From JACZUI01 sp965216725 (lineage in GTDB: Bacteria; Actinomycetota; Acidimicrobiia; Spongiisociales; ZC4RG35), in the NCBI GenBank assembly GCA_965216725.1, contig CBDCGI010000015.1:1-62820 (forward strand): a stretch of 62,820 nucleotides of DNA. Direction: 5' to 3'. The notes below the pieces were generated by a model. The model searched no databases and was not told the DNA's origin. It was given only the letters and a program-made list of their open reading frames with translations. Each line of letters opens with the position of its first letter. Positions within the stretch are counted from its first letter, which is position 1. Position numbers and translations under genes: made by a program. Positions 48,980-57,626 of this stretch are shown here, one piece after another.

Positions 48980-48993
48980 CGAACAAATGTTCG
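48980..48993. promoter_or_regulatory. SOS box (LexA operator)
   Basis: CGAACAAATGTTCG matches the Gram-positive/actinobacterial LexA consensus CGAAC-N4-GTTCG exactly. It ends 18 bases before the ATG of the DnaQ/UvrC-like gene, so LexA would block its promoter. This agrees with SOS control of Cho. Confidence 0.85.
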
Positions 48994-49030
48994 AGTCAAG
49001 GAACTCGGCCGGATATGCCGTTTTCATCCC

Positions 49031-49079
49031 GTCGAGTGTGCTTACCGTCATCGTGACGTTGTCATTAAGCACACTCGAC
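49031..49079. terminator. Large perfect inverted repeat, probable terminator of the methyltransferase gene
   Basis: GTCGAGTGTGCTTA (49031-49044) pairs with TAAGCACACTCGAC (49066-49079), a perfect 14-bp stem; a smaller hairpin (CGTCA-TCG-TGACG, 49046-49058) sits in the loop. It lies between the stop of the leftward methyltransferase gene (49133) and the SOS box. No clear T run follows on either side, so it may instead be an operator or a repeated palindromic element. Confidence 0.5.
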
Positions 49080-49132
49080 AGGAATCGGAATTGGAACGCC
49101 AGGAGCCGCGCCGGGATCGGCCCAGGTCTTGT

Positions 49133-49906
49133 CTATTGGTGGTGGCGCTGGCGCAGCACCTCATAAACGAGGACAGCCGCCGTGACCGAAGCATTGAGCG
49201 AATCGACGCCGCGTGTCATCGGCACCGAGATGACGTGGTCGGCGCCTGACCGTGCCTGTTCGCTGAGCCCGGAATGCTCACCGCCGATGATCAAAGCCAC
49301 CCCGTTCGTCAGGTTCACCTCCCAAGGGTGTGAGCCGCCCTCAGGGTGGGCGACCACGGTGGAGACGTCCCTCGCCTCGAGCCATGGGAGCGCGTCGGTG
49401 AGGTCGGCTTTCGCGATCGGGACCAAGAACAGTGCTCCCAAGCTCGAACGGAGAACATTGGGGTTATAGAGATCGAAGGCTCTGGGAACGATCACCAGAT
49501 CGACGCCCAACGCGGCGGCGGTGCGAAGAATGGCCCCAACGTTTCCCGGCTTCTCCAGTTCGTCAGCGATGATCACGAAGGGTTTGGTCCCCAACTCGAT
49601 CTGGTCGAGTGTGACGTTCTCCTGCTCGAACACGCCGATGACCGCCCGAGGATCGGAGCGATACGAGGCCTTCTGCAGCGCCGGGCCCGACGCCCGATAG
49701 ATCGCTCGCGCCTCGGCGAGGGTCGTGTCCACCGGACCGTAGATCTCCCTTGGTGCCAACCCTGCCTGGAGCGCGCGATTCAGCGCCTCACCCTCTGCGA
49801 CGAAGACTTGCTCCCGATCGCGCGCCCTTCGGTCCCGGAGTCGGACCAATCGCTTGATGCGATCGTTCGCAGGGGATTGGATGAGCACCTCTTCAACGTT
49901 GCCCAT
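49133..49906 (-). CDS. TrmH/SpoU-family RNA 2'-O-methyltransferase
   Basis: The 257-residue product has an N-terminal RNA-binding (substrate-binding) part (RLVRLRDRRARDREQVFVAEGE) and the SpoU knot: ADELEKPGNVGAILRTAAALGVD (motif 1, about 110-132), GEHSGLSEQARSGADHVISVPM (motif 2, about 206-227) and DSLNASVTAAVLVYE (motif 3, about 232-246). It transfers a methyl group from SAM to a ribose in rRNA or tRNA. The exact target is not visible. Confidence 0.92.
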   Translation of the reverse strand: MGNVEEVLIQSPANDRIKRLVRLRDRRARDREQVFVAEGEALNRALQAGLAPREIYGPVDTTLAEARAIYRASGPALQKASYRSDPRAVIGVFEQENVTLDQIELGTKPFVIIADELEKPGNVGAILRTAAALGVDLVIVPRAFDLYNPNVLRSSLGALFLVPIAKADLTDALPWLEARDVSTVVAHPEGGSHPWEVNLTNGVALIIGGEHSGLSEQARSGADHVISVPMTRGVDSLNASVTAAVLVYEVLRQRHHQ

Positions 49907-49924
49907 TGCCTCTAGTCTTCCAGC

Positions 49925-50146
49925 ATGCCCCTGGCGAAGTTGGGAACGTACGGCTCAACGACCGAAGCCGAGCTGGTTCGGGCACGGCTCGAGGCCAACG
50001 GCATCGATTCCCTGGTGCAGGCCGACGATGCCTCGGGCACGGTCCCCTCGCTCGGTGGTATCGAAGGGATCCGGGTGCTGGTTCGGGAAGAAGACCTTGC
50101 CGATGCCTACGAGGTCCTGGAGCGGGCGCTCCCCTCCGGCGACTAA
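49925..50146 (+). CDS. DUF2007-family small protein (putative signal transducing protein)
   Basis: The 73-residue product has the DUF2007 pattern: YGSTTEAELVRARLEANGIDSLVQADD, then a loop, then IRVLVREEDLADAYEVLERA. These small ferredoxin-like domains are related to PII-like or regulatory domains and have no proven role. It converges with the nitroreductase gene and overlaps its stop by four bases. Confidence 0.85.
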   Translation: MPLAKLGTYGSTTEAELVRARLEANGIDSLVQADDASGTVPSLGGIEGIRVLVREEDLADAYEVLERALPSGD

Positions 50147-50742
50147 CCCGCTTTCCAGGCGTCGACGTGGACAACTGACCCGCGTTCCCGCTTGCCTCGT
50201 TTGAGGCTGGCGGAGCGTCGATCAGGCGCAGGGTGGCCGATGGTGACGACACCGATGGGGGTGTAGTCCGAGGGGATATCCAAAAGCTTGCCCAAAGCCG
50301 GAATGTTGTGGACACCGAGAAATCCGGCGGCCAGACCTTCGTCGACGACGGAAAGAAGCACCGCCATAAGCGAAGCGCCTATGTCTACCCACCAGTAGGG
50401 AACGGGCCAAGCAATAGGGGTTCCGTCATCGCCCAGCTTGTCCGGTTCGGAATAGCGATCTCTGTAGACCTTCTCGCTCACTGCGAGGACCAGGTGAGCA
50501 GGTGCCCGCGATATCCACGGGTCAAAACCGGCCTTGACGTACTCGGCTTCGTCAGCGAGATCGGCGATCGCCTGGCGCCGCTTCGCATCCACGACCAAAA
50601 CCACGCCGGCCCCCTGGGAGTATCCCGCCGAGGGCGCTCTGAAAGCAGAGTCGGCTATCCGATGTAATGCCTCGGGATCGACTGGCTCGGCTGTGTAGTT
50701 GCGCACCATTCGCCGTCTGGAGAGGACTTCTTTCAGTTCCAT
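50143..50742 (-). CDS. Nitroreductase-family protein
   Basis: The 199-residue product has the FMN-binding nitroreductase fold: RRMVRNYTAEPV (about 9-20), DSAFRAPSAGYSQGAGVVLV (about 31-50), IGASLMAVLLSVVDEGLAAGFLG (about 122-144) and IPSDYTPIGVVTIGHP (about 156-171). Such enzymes use NAD(P)H or other donors with FMN; some relatives in Actinobacteria use F420 or biotransform nitro groups. Substrate unknown. Confidence 0.88.
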   Translation of the reverse strand: MELKEVLSRRRMVRNYTAEPVDPEALHRIADSAFRAPSAGYSQGAGVVLVVDAKRRQAIADLADEAEYVKAGFDPWISRAPAHLVLAVSEKVYRDRYSEPDKLGDDGTPIAWPVPYWWVDIGASLMAVLLSVVDEGLAAGFLGVHNIPALGKLLDIPSDYTPIGVVTIGHPAPDRRSASLKRGKRERGSVVHVDAWKAG

Positions 50743-50864
50743 GATTCACCGATGATGGCACCGAACGAACTCCGAAAAGGCGGAATGGGCTGATCTGGAT
50801 TTGTCGTTGACCACGCGTAAGGTGGAAACGAGGGAGTGGTGACGAAGACTCAACGGGACTAACG

Positions 50865-51767
50865 ATGACAACTGCACCCGATCCCGATCGGCCCCGGGTC
50901 GTCTGGACCAGAGGGAAGGGCTGTAGCGAATTGGCTGCAGTCCTCTCCGAAGGTGACGCCGAGCGAATCGACGGCGACCTGGCCGACCGCTGTATCCAGA
51001 AGAAGGCCGACCTCCTCGTCTCGCGCAGGCTTCCTGGATCGTTCGATCTGGTCGACGTGGCGGTTCCGATCGATTTCGAGCCCGAGAGCGTCACCCGGGT
51101 TGTGTCCGCGGTTGGTAGAGGTCCCCACTCGGCCATGGCCGCCCAGACCGCTGCGACCTTGGGCCGCCGACTCGGTGTGCCGGCGGAGATGGTGTCGGCA
51201 GCGGGGCCCGAAGACGATCTCGACGAAGCCAAACACACGATCGACCAGATCGCGATGAATGTCGACGAGATCGGTGGTCGAGTGGTCGAGGTCGACGGGA
51301 TAACTGAACTTGTCGACAGCCTCGACGAAGGCACGCTCCTGGTTGTCGGAGCACCTGGAGGATCTTGGCTGCAAAGGGCGAGGTTCGGTCCGGGGGCGCG
51401 TCTGGTGAACAAGGCCCGTGCTGGGGTGATCGTGGTGAGAAACGCCCCAGATCGCGTCTTTCGCTGGATGGGCGAGCCCGTTTATGTGGCGCCGCTGCGA
51501 TCAGCCGACGACACGGTCAGGCTCCATTCCGAGAGAGTTCTCGCCGTTGCCGAAGCCGGTCGCCTCGTGGGCGTCGTGCGGCGGGACAGTCTCACGGCAG
51601 CGCCAGAAGCGATGGTTGGTGACGTGATGGAGGAAGCCCAGTCGACCAGGGTCGACCACACACTTGCGGAAGCAGCGACTTTGAAGCCCACCTTTGGGGC
51701 CGACCCCATCCCGGTCACCGACCACGACGAGAACCTGGTCGGCGGTTTGTCTTTGCGGTCTGGCTAA
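50865..51767 (+). CDS. Universal-stress-like protein with CBS-type C-terminus
   Basis: The 300-residue product has no signal or membrane span. Residues 60-180 resemble a USP/adenosine-binding fold (DLVDVAVPIDFEPESVTRVV, GTLLVVGAPGGSWLQRARFGPGARLVNKARAGVIVVR), including the GxxGS..R and final VIVVR strand. The C-terminal 100 residues resemble a CBS pair (LAVAEAGRLVGVVRRDSL, VGDVMEEAQSTRVDHTLAEAA, IPVTDHDENLVGGL). It may sense adenine nucleotides. The function is not known. Confidence 0.7.
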   Translation: MTTAPDPDRPRVVWTRGKGCSELAAVLSEGDAERIDGDLADRCIQKKADLLVSRRLPGSFDLVDVAVPIDFEPESVTRVVSAVGRGPHSAMAAQTAATLGRRLGVPAEMVSAAGPEDDLDEAKHTIDQIAMNVDEIGGRVVEVDGITELVDSLDEGTLLVVGAPGGSWLQRARFGPGARLVNKARAGVIVVRNAPDRVFRWMGEPVYVAPLRSADDTVRLHSERVLAVAEAGRLVGVVRRDSLTAAPEAMVGDVMEEAQSTRVDHTLAEAATLKPTFGADPIPVTDHDENLVGGLSLRSG

Positions 51768-51787
51768 GACCCGCAAGAATCACCGGC

Positions 51788-52705
51788 GTGAAGGACCGTT
51801 CGATCTTCCGTGGGATCCTTTGGATCCTGGTCGCGGCAGTCTTCGTATTCATGGCCGGAGGGGGTTGGTACTTCTCATCGGAAATCATCAGCGATGCCTT
51901 CGAGCCCAAGCCCGACCCATATCTGGTTCCGCTTGGTGACTACGAGTTGGAAGAGGTCACCTACACCTCGGATCTCGGTGAGTTCGATGCTTGGCATCTT
52001 CCGGCCTCGGGCAGCACATGGATCATCCACGTCCACGGAAAAGGGGCGACACCTGCCGAACCGGAGGTCCTTTTCGGAGACCTGCAACGTGCCGGATATC
52101 ACCAGCTGTCGATCACATATCGAAACGACGACGGTCAGCCCGTGGACGAAACGGGCTATTACCAATACGGGCAAACCGAGTGGGTTGAGGTCGAGGGGGC
52201 GGTCCAGTTCGCTCTCGACAACGGCGCGTCTGGCATCGTTCTCAGCGGTTTTTCGACCGGGGCGGCCCACATCATGGCCTACCTGCAAAGACGGGCTTCC
52301 GACCCTGTCATCGCGGTCATGTTCGATTCCCCGAACATCGACATGGGGAGGACCGTGGACTTCGCAGCGACCCAGCGGGAGCTCCCGGTGGTCGGTCTGC
52401 CCATCCCGGGGGCGCTGACGTCGGTCGCCAAGTTCGTCACCGGGCTCCGGATCGGAGTCAATTGGAAGGCACTGGACTACCTGGACAAGGCGGACACCCT
52501 GCTTCGCGCTCCGACGTTGGTGCATCATGGCGACGCCGACGAGACCGTGCCGGTGTCGGTTTCGAGGGATCTAGCCCAGATTGCACCCGCCCAGGTCACC
52601 TACATCGAGGTGCCGGGTGCGGGTCACGTTGACTCATTCGATGTCGACTTCGAAGGATATGTTGAGGAGGTTCTCACCTTCCTCGAGCGGATCGCTCCGC
52701 TCTAG
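51788..52705 (+). CDS. Membrane-anchored alpha/beta hydrolase
   Basis: GTG 51788 starts a 305-residue protein with one N-terminal span (GILWILVAAVFVFMAGGGWYF). The hydrolase domain shows WIIHVHGKGATPAEPE (oxyanion region, about 77-92), GIVLSGFSTGAAHIM (nucleophile Ser near 160), LVHHGDADETVP (Asp near 247) and VPGAGHVDSF (His near 283). The triad is complete. It acts outside or at the membrane on an unknown ester or amide. The N-terminal layout resembles BAAT/PhaC-like exported hydrolases of Actinobacteria. Confidence 0.82.
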   Translation: MKDRSIFRGILWILVAAVFVFMAGGGWYFSSEIISDAFEPKPDPYLVPLGDYELEEVTYTSDLGEFDAWHLPASGSTWIIHVHGKGATPAEPEVLFGDLQRAGYHQLSITYRNDDGQPVDETGYYQYGQTEWVEVEGAVQFALDNGASGIVLSGFSTGAAHIMAYLQRRASDPVIAVMFDSPNIDMGRTVDFAATQRELPVVGLPIPGALTSVAKFVTGLRIGVNWKALDYLDKADTLLRAPTLVHHGDADETVPVSVSRDLAQIAPAQVTYIEVPGAGHVDSFDVDFEGYVEEVLTFLERIAPL

Positions 52706-52737
52706 AGGGCGGCCGGCGCCCGGAATGGACGTGTGAC

Positions 52738-53841
52738 GTGAACCCGTCGCCCATGATTCAGCTGACTGGCATCACCAAGGTCTTCGAAGGTCAAACCCGG
52801 CCAGCCGTGGAGGGGTTGGACCTAGAGGTCGCTGAAGGAGAGTTCGTCGCGCTGGTCGGCCCATCGGGCTGCGGGAAGACCACGATCCTGAAGATGATCA
52901 ACCGCATAGTCGAGCCGACCTCAGGGTCGATCCAAGTCGCCGGCAGGAGTGTCCTGTCGGTCCCCGCTCACGAGTTGCGTCGGAGCATCGGCTATGTGAT
53001 TCAGCAGATCGGGCTGTTTCCACATAAGACCATCCATCAGAACATCGCAACCGTTCCGGGTCTTCTCGGCTGGGACGAGACAGCGACGGATCGGCGCGTC
53101 CGCGAGTTGACGCAACTGGTGGGGCTCGACTCGGAGATGCTCGACCGTTACCCGGGGGAGCTTTCCGGGGGCCAGCAACAGCGGGTGGGAGTGGCGCGTG
53201 CCTTGGCGGCCGACCCGCCAGTTCTGTTGATGGATGAGCCTTTTGGTGCCGTGGACCCAATAGTCAGAACACGGCTCCAGGCTGAGTTGAAAGACCTCCA
53301 GGGCCGCCTCGCAAAGACGGTGGTCTTTGTCACGCATGACATCGATGAAGCTCTCTATCTCGGTGACCGAGTGGCGATCCTGAATGTCGGCGGGAGGGTT
53401 GAGCAGTACGCCACGCCGGAGCAGATCCTTGCGGATCCAGCCACCGTTTTCGTCGAAGACTTTCTGGGAGGCGAACGCGGACTGAAACGCCTGGGTCTGA
53501 TACCCATCGGAGGCCAGCGTCTCGACCGGGGTCCCATGGTTGACATAACCGACTCCCCACTTCGGGCGGTCGAGGCGATGGATCGCTTTGGAGTCGATTG
53601 GTTCGGTGTTCTCGAGGGTCATCGGATCCTGGGGTGGGCTGATCGCTCCGACATCCCGGCAGAAGATTTGGCGGAGTTGACCCTTCGCGAGCTCCAGTCG
53701 ACCGTCTCCAGCTCATCATCGCTTCGCGACGCTCTCGACGCGGTGGTCACCGGTCGAAACCGCATGGCAGTCGTTGTGGACGACGGAACGTTCCGAGGCG
53801 TATTGGGCGTAGAGGCGATAGCCAAGGAAATCACCGAATGA
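52738..53841 (+). CDS. Osmoprotectant ABC transporter ATPase (OpuCA/ProV type)
   Basis: The 367-residue ATPase has Walker A GPSGCGKTT (about 39-47), signature LSGGQQQRVGVARAL (about 140-154), Walker B PVLLMDEPFGAVDP and H-loop VTHDIDEA. A C-terminal CBS-like part (about 275-365) is usual for OpuCA-type ATPases and senses ionic strength. Genes for two permeases and a binding protein follow at -4, -1 and 100 bases. Together they import glycine betaine, choline or a related solute. GTG 52738 or ATG 52753 may start it. Confidence 0.93.
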   Translation: MNPSPMIQLTGITKVFEGQTRPAVEGLDLEVAEGEFVALVGPSGCGKTTILKMINRIVEPTSGSIQVAGRSVLSVPAHELRRSIGYVIQQIGLFPHKTIHQNIATVPGLLGWDETATDRRVRELTQLVGLDSEMLDRYPGELSGGQQQRVGVARALAADPPVLLMDEPFGAVDPIVRTRLQAELKDLQGRLAKTVVFVTHDIDEALYLGDRVAILNVGGRVEQYATPEQILADPATVFVEDFLGGERGLKRLGLIPIGGQRLDRGPMVDITDSPLRAVEAMDRFGVDWFGVLEGHRILGWADRSDIPAEDLAELTLRELQSTVSSSSSLRDALDAVVTGRNRMAVVVDDGTFRGVLGVEAIAKEITE

Positions 53842-54527
53842 CTGTCCTGGCTCAGGAGTCGCCTCTTTTCGACTGGTCGTGGGTTGGCCGCAATCTGGAC
53901 AACATCTGGGACAGGACGCTGGAGCATTTGGCGCTGACCGGAGTGGCACTGGCCCTTGGGCTTGGTGTGGCCGCAGGGCTGACCGCCGTCTCTCTCCGGT
54001 GGCCACAGTCATACGAGATGCTCACTTCTGTGACCGGGATTCTCTACACGATTCCGTCGCTGGCAGTTTTTGCCCTGGTGGCCCCATTGATAGGGATTGC
54101 CACACCTACACAGCGGTTCTTGACCGCCGAGGTGGCCTTGGTGACGTACACCTTGTTGATTCTCCTCCGCAACATGGTCACGGGGATTCGGGGTGTTCCC
54201 GCCGCGACGAAGGAGGCCGCACTCGGGATGGGGTATCGACCGCGTCAGGTAACTGGACGAATCGAGATCCCGCTGGCGATGCCGGTGATAGTTGCCGGAT
54301 TGCGAATTGCCGCGGTCACAGTCATCGGATTGGTGACCGTCACGTCGTTGATCGGCTTGGGCGGCCTTGGCTTCTTCATTCTCGATGGACTGCGTCGTTC
54401 GATCCTGTTCCCAACCGAGATCATCGTTGGCGTTGTGTTATCGGTGGTTTTGGCGGCCCTCATCGATTTCCTGCTCCTCGTGGTGGGCCGAGCGCTGACG
54501 CCGTGGGTGGGTAGGGGGGCCTCCTGA
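53838..54527 (+). CDS. Osmoprotectant ABC transporter permease 1
   Basis: The ATG overlaps the ATPase stop (ATGA). The 229-residue product has five to six membrane helices and the permease EAA loop near AATKEAALGMGYRPRQVTGRIEIPLAMP (about 120-148), which contacts the ATPase. Family landmarks are TSVTGILYTIPSLAVFALVAPLIGI and TVTSLIGLGGLGFFILDGL. It pairs with the next gene to form the translocation pore. Confidence 0.92.
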   Translation: MTVLAQESPLFDWSWVGRNLDNIWDRTLEHLALTGVALALGLGVAAGLTAVSLRWPQSYEMLTSVTGILYTIPSLAVFALVAPLIGIATPTQRFLTAEVALVTYTLLILLRNMVTGIRGVPAATKEAALGMGYRPRQVTGRIEIPLAMPVIVAGLRIAAVTVIGLVTVTSLIGLGGLGFFILDGLRRSILFPTEIIVGVVLSVVLAALIDFLLLVVGRALTPWVGRGAS

Positions 54528-55252
54528 TGGAGTTTCTTCCAGATCTGATCGCTTGGTTCGGCGAGCCCGGTCGATGGCTGGGTGACGACGGGATCATCCC
54601 AAGGACGCTGGAGCACCTTTGGCTGGCATTCTTGCCGATGGCTATTGCGGTCGGCGCGACACTGCCGGTCGCGTTGTGGCTCGGTCATCGGCGAATCGGT
54701 GAATTCACGGCTAACGCTCTCGTCAACGTTGGCCGAGCCGTGCCTTCTTTTGGCTTGTTGATTCTGAGCGCCGTGTTCTTTGCCCGAGCCGGCATCAGTC
54801 TTCGGTTTTGGCCGGCCGTCGTAACCCTCGTCGCTCTGGCGATTCCGCCGATCTTCACCAACGCTTACACCGCTGTAGCGGGGGCACCTTCGGAAACGGT
54901 TGAGGCGGCTCGCGGCATGGGCCTGACCGAGAAGGAGCTGCTGTGGCGAGTGGAGGTGCCGGTCGGTTCGCCGGTGATCCTTGCCGGAGTGAGGATATCT
55001 TTGATCCAGGTCCTGGCGACGGTTCCGCTCGCCGCGGTCCTTTCGAGTGGTGGTGGGCTCGGCCAGTATGTGGTGCGAGGGTTCTTTCAGGGTGCCTCGG
55101 GTCGTGTGGAGGTGTTTGCGGGCGCCCTGCTGATCGCGATCCTCACAGTGGCCGTTGACCGGCTGTTCACGGTAGGAGAGCGCTGGCTGCTTCCGGAAGG
55201 GGTGCGGCGGATGTCCGATGCCGAAGTGCGTCTCGCGGTGTCCGCTTCTTGA
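54527..55252 (+). CDS. Osmoprotectant ABC transporter permease 2
   Basis: The ATG overlaps the previous stop by one base (TGATG). The 241-residue product has about six helices, NALVNVGRAVPSFGLLIL, IPPIFTNAYTAVAGAPSETVEAARGMGLTEKELLWRVEVPVGSP (EAA loop about 115-158) and VLSSGGGLGQYVVRGFF. It is homologous to permease 1 and forms a heterodimer with it. Confidence 0.92.
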   Translation: MEFLPDLIAWFGEPGRWLGDDGIIPRTLEHLWLAFLPMAIAVGATLPVALWLGHRRIGEFTANALVNVGRAVPSFGLLILSAVFFARAGISLRFWPAVVTLVALAIPPIFTNAYTAVAGAPSETVEAARGMGLTEKELLWRVEVPVGSPVILAGVRISLIQVLATVPLAAVLSSGGGLGQYVVRGFFQGASGRVEVFAGALLIAILTVAVDRLFTVGERWLLPEGVRRMSDAEVRLAVSAS

Positions 55253-55352
55253 CCCGTTTCGGCTTCGGACAAACCGGGAACAGTGGGGTCCTCGGTCGGG
55301 TTGTGTTTCTTGCGCTCCTCGGGGCGCATTGAAAACCAGAAAGGAATTACCC

Positions 55353-56273
55353 ATGCGGAGACTTTTCCGCAAGCGCGCCTTCGGGGCGACTCTCATGGCG
55401 CTGGCGCTGGTAGCAGCGGCCTGCGGCGGAGATTCGGGTGGAGACGCGGAAGTGCCGGACGGGCCAACGATCACCGTCGCCTCGTTCAACTTCCCCGAAT
55501 CGGTCATTCTCGCCGAGATCTACGCCCAGGCACTTGAAGACGCCGGCTATACGGTGGAGAGAAACCTCAACCTCGGAGCAAGAGAGCTGATTTTCCCCGA
55601 CGTCGAGTCCGGGGACATCAGTTTCTTGCCCGAATACCTAGGTTCCGCCATAGCGGTTGGATTCGGTGAGACGCCGGAGCTGAGTGTTGATGGTGCAGCC
55701 TCCCAGCTGGCTGACTTGTTCGAGTCGAGCGGGGTTTCGGTTCTAGATCCGGCGCCCGGGGAGGACAAGAACGTGTTCGTCGTGACCGGTGAGTTTGCCG
55801 GGGAGAACGACCTTTCGACGGTCGCCGACCTCATCAACGCTGGTGACGTCACCTTTGCCGGTCCCCCTGAGTGCGAGCAGCGGACGACTTGTTACGCGGG
55901 CCTGGTGGAGACATATGCCCTCTCCAACGTGGGATTCGAGGCCATAGCCGAGGGGGCGGCTCGAGTCGCAGCCCTTGAATCAGGAGAGATCGACGTTGCT
56001 CTACTGTTCTCCACCCAGCCGGTTATCGACGAGAAGGGTTTCGTGGCGCTCGAGGGCACCGACGAGATCATTGCTCCCGAGAGCATCGTCCCGGTCGTCA
56101 ACAACTCCATAATCGATGCTTACGGCAGTGACTTCGAAGATCTGATCAACGCGATTTCTGCGGAAATCACAACCGCGGTCCTGATCGACCTCAACGGGAG
56201 GGTCGAACTCGAGGCCCAGAATCCCGACGACGTCGCCGGAGACTGGCTACGGGAGAACGACCTCATCGGTTGA
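55353..56273 (+). CDS. Osmoprotectant substrate-binding lipoprotein (OpuCC/OsmX type)
   Basis: ATG 55353 follows AAAGGAATTACCC and gives the lipoprotein signal LMALALVAAAC (Cys24); the longer frame has no support. The 306-residue product matches the OpuAC fold: ITVASFNFPESVILAEIYAQALEDAGYTV (about 40-68), DISFLPEYLGSAIAVGFG (about 88-105, aromatic-lined pocket) and the hinge-side GEIDVALLFSTQP (about 211-223). It delivers the solute to the permeases upstream. Last gene of the operon. Confidence 0.92.
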   Translation: MRRLFRKRAFGATLMALALVAAACGGDSGGDAEVPDGPTITVASFNFPESVILAEIYAQALEDAGYTVERNLNLGARELIFPDVESGDISFLPEYLGSAIAVGFGETPELSVDGAASQLADLFESSGVSVLDPAPGEDKNVFVVTGEFAGENDLSTVADLINAGDVTFAGPPECEQRTTCYAGLVETYALSNVGFEAIAEGAARVAALESGEIDVALLFSTQPVIDEKGFVALEGTDEIIAPESIVPVVNNSIIDAYGSDFEDLINAISAEITTAVLIDLNGRVELEAQNPDDVAGDWLRENDLIG

Positions 56274-56306
56274 GGGAGCTGGTCGATTGCGAACGGTGTG
56301 CCCGGC

Positions 56307-57626
56307 TCAGTCGGGCACACTTCCAGCCGTCGTCCCAGTCACCGATGGCGGGGTCGCTGAGCTGACTCGCACTCTTCCGACCCTGCGTCGCGATGTGGTC
56401 TGCACTTCAAAGCGCCATTCGTCCTCCGTGAAGGTGTCGCCGCGACGCGGAATCCTGCCAAGGCGTGTCATCAGCAGGCCTCCAAGTGTGGTGTATTCCC
56501 CTTCGGGAAGGCTGATGCCGAGGCTGGCGAGCTCGTCGATTCGCACGGTTCCGTCAACCAGCAAGGCGCCGCCGTCCAGCCGGGTGACGAGTTTGCTCTC
56601 GCTGTCGTACTCGTCGGCGATCTCACCAATCAACTCCTCGGCGACATCTTCCAGCGTGACGATCCCAACGACAGAACCGTGTTCGTCGATGACCACAGAC
56701 AGATGACTACGCGCCTTCTGCATCGATGCCAGCACGGACCGCAGTCCAGCCGACTCGGGCACTGAGATTGACGGGCGGATTAGCTCTTGGACCACTGCCT
56801 GTCGCCCCTGATCGGCATCGAGGGCTATCAGATCTTTGATGTGGACGAAACCAACCATGTCGTCGATGTCGCCGGTGTGCAGGGGGATTCGAGAGTGTCC
56901 GGTCTGAGTCATGAGATCCAAGATCGAGTTGACGGTGGCGGACGTGGAGGTAGCCACGACGTCCGGCCTGGGCGTCATCACGTCTGCGGCGTCGCGGTCG
57001 CCGAAGGCTATGGCGCCCGTCAGCAGATTGTGGGCGAAGTCACCGATGACACCCTCCTTCTGTCCGGATCCAATGATGACTGCGAGGTCTTCAGCCGTGT
57101 GCCCCATCTCCAAAGCGTCCACGGGCTCGACGCGAAACAGCGCCAACACCCAGTTTGCGAAACCATTGAGCAACGCGATGACGGGACGGAATAAGACGAT
57201 GAAGGTCCGGAAGGGGAGTGCCAGGAGGATCGCCAGTCGCTCCGGACTCGCGATTGCCACGTTCTTGGGTGCCATTTCTCCGATGACCATGTGGAGAAAC
57301 ACGACTATCAAGAGTGCGATCACCAGCGAGATCGCGTGAAGAGTGCTTTCGGGCAGGTCCAGGAATCCCAATGCCGATTCCAGCATGGATGCTATGGCAG
57401 GCTCGGCGACCGCACCTAGAAGAAGCGAGGCCATTGTGATTCCAAGCTGGGCTCCCGCCAGGCTGACCGAAAGGTCGCGCATGAGTCCCACGGCAACTCG
57501 CGGGGACCGCCCGTTGAGTTCGGCGACCACGTTTCTCCGCGCGGTTATGTATGCGAATTCAGCGGCCACGAAGAAGCCATTCGCAAACAAAAGGGCGATC
57601 ATCCAACCCAGAGCCGGCCAGTTCAT
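56307..57626 (-). CDS. CNNM/CorC-type membrane protein with CBS pair (hemolysin family)
   Basis: The 439-residue product has four membrane helices in a DUF21/CNNM domain (about 1-190: NGFFVAAEFAYITARRN, GAQLGITMASLLLGAVAEPAIA, HMVIGEMAPKNVAIA), a CBS pair (about 210-335: DVMTPRPDVV, HSRIPLHTGDIDDMVGFVHIKDL, LSVVIDEHGSVVGIVTLEDVAEELIGEI) and a CorC/HlyC C-terminal domain. Family members move Mg or act in metal homeostasis; true haemolysis is not implied. It overlaps its paralogue by four bases (ATGA). Confidence 0.92.
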   Translation of the reverse strand: MNWPALGWMIALLFANGFFVAAEFAYITARRNVVAELNGRSPRVAVGLMRDLSVSLAGAQLGITMASLLLGAVAEPAIASMLESALGFLDLPESTLHAISLVIALLIVVFLHMVIGEMAPKNVAIASPERLAILLALPFRTFIVLFRPVIALLNGFANWVLALFRVEPVDALEMGHTAEDLAVIIGSGQKEGVIGDFAHNLLTGAIAFGDRDAADVMTPRPDVVATSTSATVNSILDLMTQTGHSRIPLHTGDIDDMVGFVHIKDLIALDADQGRQAVVQELIRPSISVPESAGLRSVLASMQKARSHLSVVIDEHGSVVGIVTLEDVAEELIGEIADEYDSESKLVTRLDGGALLVDGTVRIDELASLGISLPEGEYTTLGGLLMTRLGRIPRRGDTFTEDEWRFEVQTTSRRRVGRVRVSSATPPSVTGTTAGSVPD

